A stretch of DNA of 16,104 nt, taken from the NCBI GenBank assembly GCA_030151665.1, contig JASLDB010000151.1, forward strand, positions 1 through 16,104, written 5' to 3'. The stretch's first letter is position 1; every line of letters starts with the position of its first letter. Below are positions 15,202-16,104 of this stretch, in pieces. Both the position numbers and the translations under genes were made by a program. The stretch is from Neisseriaceae bacterium (lineage in GTDB: Bacteria; Pseudomonadota; Gammaproteobacteria; Burkholderiales; Neisseriaceae). The notes below the pieces were generated by a model. It was not told the DNA's origin and made no database searches. It was given only the letters and a program-made list of their open reading frames with translations.

Positions 15202-15725
15202 GGATTAACCCCATCAAGATGGTTTAACAGTGTGGGCAAATAACACTCTTGTAATAACAAGGTTTCGCCTTGCCAAGTAAACATAGATCGACGTGCGTAG
15301 ATGGCTGATTGATATGCCTGGCTTAACACATGAGTCTGAGGCAGCACAGCATATTCAAACGCACTGCGCACCACTTGCATTTGCCCACCAAACAAAATAC
15401 TGCCCAAAGATTGTGTACCACAATCCAATACTGACTGCCAATTTTTGGCATTTTGCAAGCACACACTGCGAGCCCATACAACTGCCTGACCTGATAATTG
15501 CAACTCAACTTCTCGACAAAACAAGGCATCGTCCACCACAAAACAATCCTCATCTTCCGCTCGTGTTGTCTGGCCCAAATGCAAAACACGCACTGAAAAA
15601 TCGGCACAAACTTGCTTTAAGCCTTGAGTCAATGAATTAATCTGCAACAACGGCAAAATTTTGTCAGCGATATTGGGATAATCGGAAGGCACTTCAGGCT
15701 GCCAGCTTGTGGTAATGGTATTCAT
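15198..15725 (-). CDS. ubiC: Chorismate pyruvate-lyase UbiC
   Basis: A 175-residue protein, near the E. coli length (165). The family pattern is present though weak: VVDDALFCREVEL, WARSVCLQ, the LGSILFGG segment, RSAFEYA and ARRSMFTWQGETLLLQE, followed by a hydrophobic end (CYLPTLLNHL). These match the UbiC fold, in which conserved Arg and Glu residues hold chorismate. UbiC splits chorismate into 4-hydroxybenzoate and pyruvate, feeding UbiA directly, and the adjacency supports the assignment. The ATG at 15725 is preferred to a GTG at 15767. Only a weak GGCGGC lies before it. A promoter-like pair (TTGCAT, 17 bases, CATAAT) ends 6 bases before this ATG, so the message may be nearly leaderless. 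Confidence 0.87.
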   Translation of the reverse strand: MNTITTSWQPEVPSDYPNIADKILPLLQINSLTQGLKQVCADFSVRVLHLGQTTRAEDEDCFVVDDALFCREVELQLSGQAVVWARSVCLQNAKNWQSVLDCGTQSLGSILFGGQMQVVRSAFEYAVLPQTHVLSQAYQSAIYARRSMFTWQGETLLLQECYLPTLLNHLDGVNP

Positions 15726-15731
15726 GCCGCC

Positions 15732-15760
15732 ATTATGCCAATGCCAGCCACGAGATGCAA
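15732..15760 (-). promoter_or_regulatory. Promoter-like sequence directly before the ubiC start
   Basis: TTGCAT (complement of 15755-15760), 17 bases, CATAAT (complement of 15732-15737). A start about 7 bases after the -10 would fall on the A of the ubiC ATG. It may be a leaderless promoter or a chance match. Confidence 0.3.
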
Positions 15761-15776
15761 TCACCACAATCTGCTT

Positions 15777-16028
15777 TTAATGTTGGATGGTGTCCTCCAT
15801 TGAAATCAGCATTGAGACATCACACCCCATATCGATTTTATTAGTAGCAGATAATAAACTATCTGCCATGGCCATTTAAATGATTTATCTCTAAAGCCGC
15901 AACATACCCGTTAATAAACAAGCATAAACCATCCTCATTATCTGTATCCGTGGAGTGACCTATTCTTTGGCATTTTTATTAAAAAAATCGGCATCTTGGC
16001 ATCTATTCATTATCCATTTCTCCAACAA
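15777..16028 (-). pseudogene. Possible remnant of a decayed gene, function unknown
   Basis: This stretch has no intact gene, but the - strand reads as three successive protein-like segments in different frames. First is WIMNRCQDADFFNKNAKE in 15963-16028 (stop at 15960). Next is a 38-codon segment in 15862-15975 that includes HSTDTDNEDGLCLFINGYV and continues AALEINHL (stop at 15859). Last is a 32-residue segment at 15777-15875 starting MAMADSLLSATNKIDMG. Each begins close to where the previous one stops, as expected for a gene broken by frameshifts. An 8-bp tandem duplication (GGCATCT-T-GGCATCT, 15990-16004) could be one lesion. I recognise no family. Random AT-rich sequence could also give such short open stretches. 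Confidence 0.3.
15847..15866. other. Short hairpin GCAGATA / TATCTGC
   Basis: A perfect 7-bp inverted repeat with a 6-base loop. There is no T-run on either strand, so it is not a typical terminator. It lies about 120 bp upstream of ubiC within the possible gene remnant. Confidence 0.3.
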
Positions 16029-16029
16029 C

Positions 16030-16104
16030 CTACAATCGCACTTCTTCTTTTAAGGAGCTTGCAAATTTTTTTCTTGCATATTCAACAATATCTTTGGGAT
16101 ACCA
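16030..16104 (-). CDS. C-terminal end of an unidentified protein, cut by the window end (uncertain)
   Basis: The - strand is open from the window edge for 24 codons, reading WYPKDIVEYARKKFASSL and continuing KEEVRL before a stop at 16030-16032. The composition (charged, amphipathic helix-like) resembles a real C-terminus, but the fragment is too short to name. It may be an intact gene entering from the right, or the first part of the broken gene proposed for 15777-16028. Confidence 0.35.
   Translation of the reverse strand, partial: WYPKDIVEYARKKFASSLKEEVRL

Noticed and set aside
15693..15703. TTCAGGCTGCC as a true DNA uptake sequence
   Set aside because: It is a single copy inside ubiC coding sequence with no second copy in the window; chance is sufficient.
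1..16104. CRISPR arrays, tRNA/rRNA genes, insertion sequences, prophage or toxin-antitoxin modules
   Set aside because: No regularly spaced repeats, cloverleaf-like segments, transposase or integrase motifs, or paired small toxin/antitoxin frames could be recognised.

Overview
The window looks like chromosomal housekeeping DNA from a betaproteobacterium, most probably a member of the Neisseriaceae or a close relative. The reasons are the ptsN-hprK-rapZ cluster, the form of MsbA, ThrC and ferredoxin-NADP reductase, and a moderately AT-rich composition (GC in the low 40s by eye). I found no regular Neisseria-type DNA uptake sequences, only one near-match inside ubiC, which argues against Neisseria sensu stricto. 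Genus is not resolved. No tRNA, rRNA, CRISPR array, insertion sequence, prophage gene or integrase was seen.

Left part (1-2500): the 3' end of gph (phosphoglycolate phosphatase) overlaps recX on the + strand. recX runs tail-to-tail into ybaK (Cys-tRNA(Pro) deacylase) with a 39-bp overlap. ridA (+) is divergent from ybaK and ends at a strong bidirectional terminator shared with a GlpR-like DeoR-family repressor on the - strand.

Middle-left (2503-7762): a run of - strand genes, thrC, msbA, fpr, lysO, then the glpR-like gene. thrC has its own terminator and msbA its own predicted promoter. fpr, lysO and the repressor may be read from msbA or from weak promoters in short gaps.

Middle (7763-9315): a 207-bp divergent region between thrC and rarA carries a clear rarA promoter and unexplained repeats in the thrC leader. 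rarA (+) ends in a strong bidirectional terminator facing rluB.

Right part (9316-15725): a long - strand series, ubiC-ubiA (ubiquinone entry steps, ATGA overlap), then ptsN-hprK-rapZ (PTS-Ntr phosphorelay control), then rbgA-scpB-rluB (ribosome assembly, chromosome condensation, 23S pseudouridylation). Short gaps and overlaps suggest operons. A promoter lies before ptsN and a hairpin lies between rapZ and rbgA.

Right edge (15726-16104): no intact gene. The - strand carries several short protein-like stretches in different frames plus an 8-bp tandem duplication, possibly a decayed gene. I did not find a convincing new multi-gene system. The best leads are this remnant, the thrC leader elements, the divergent RapZ tail and a candidate GlpR half-operator.
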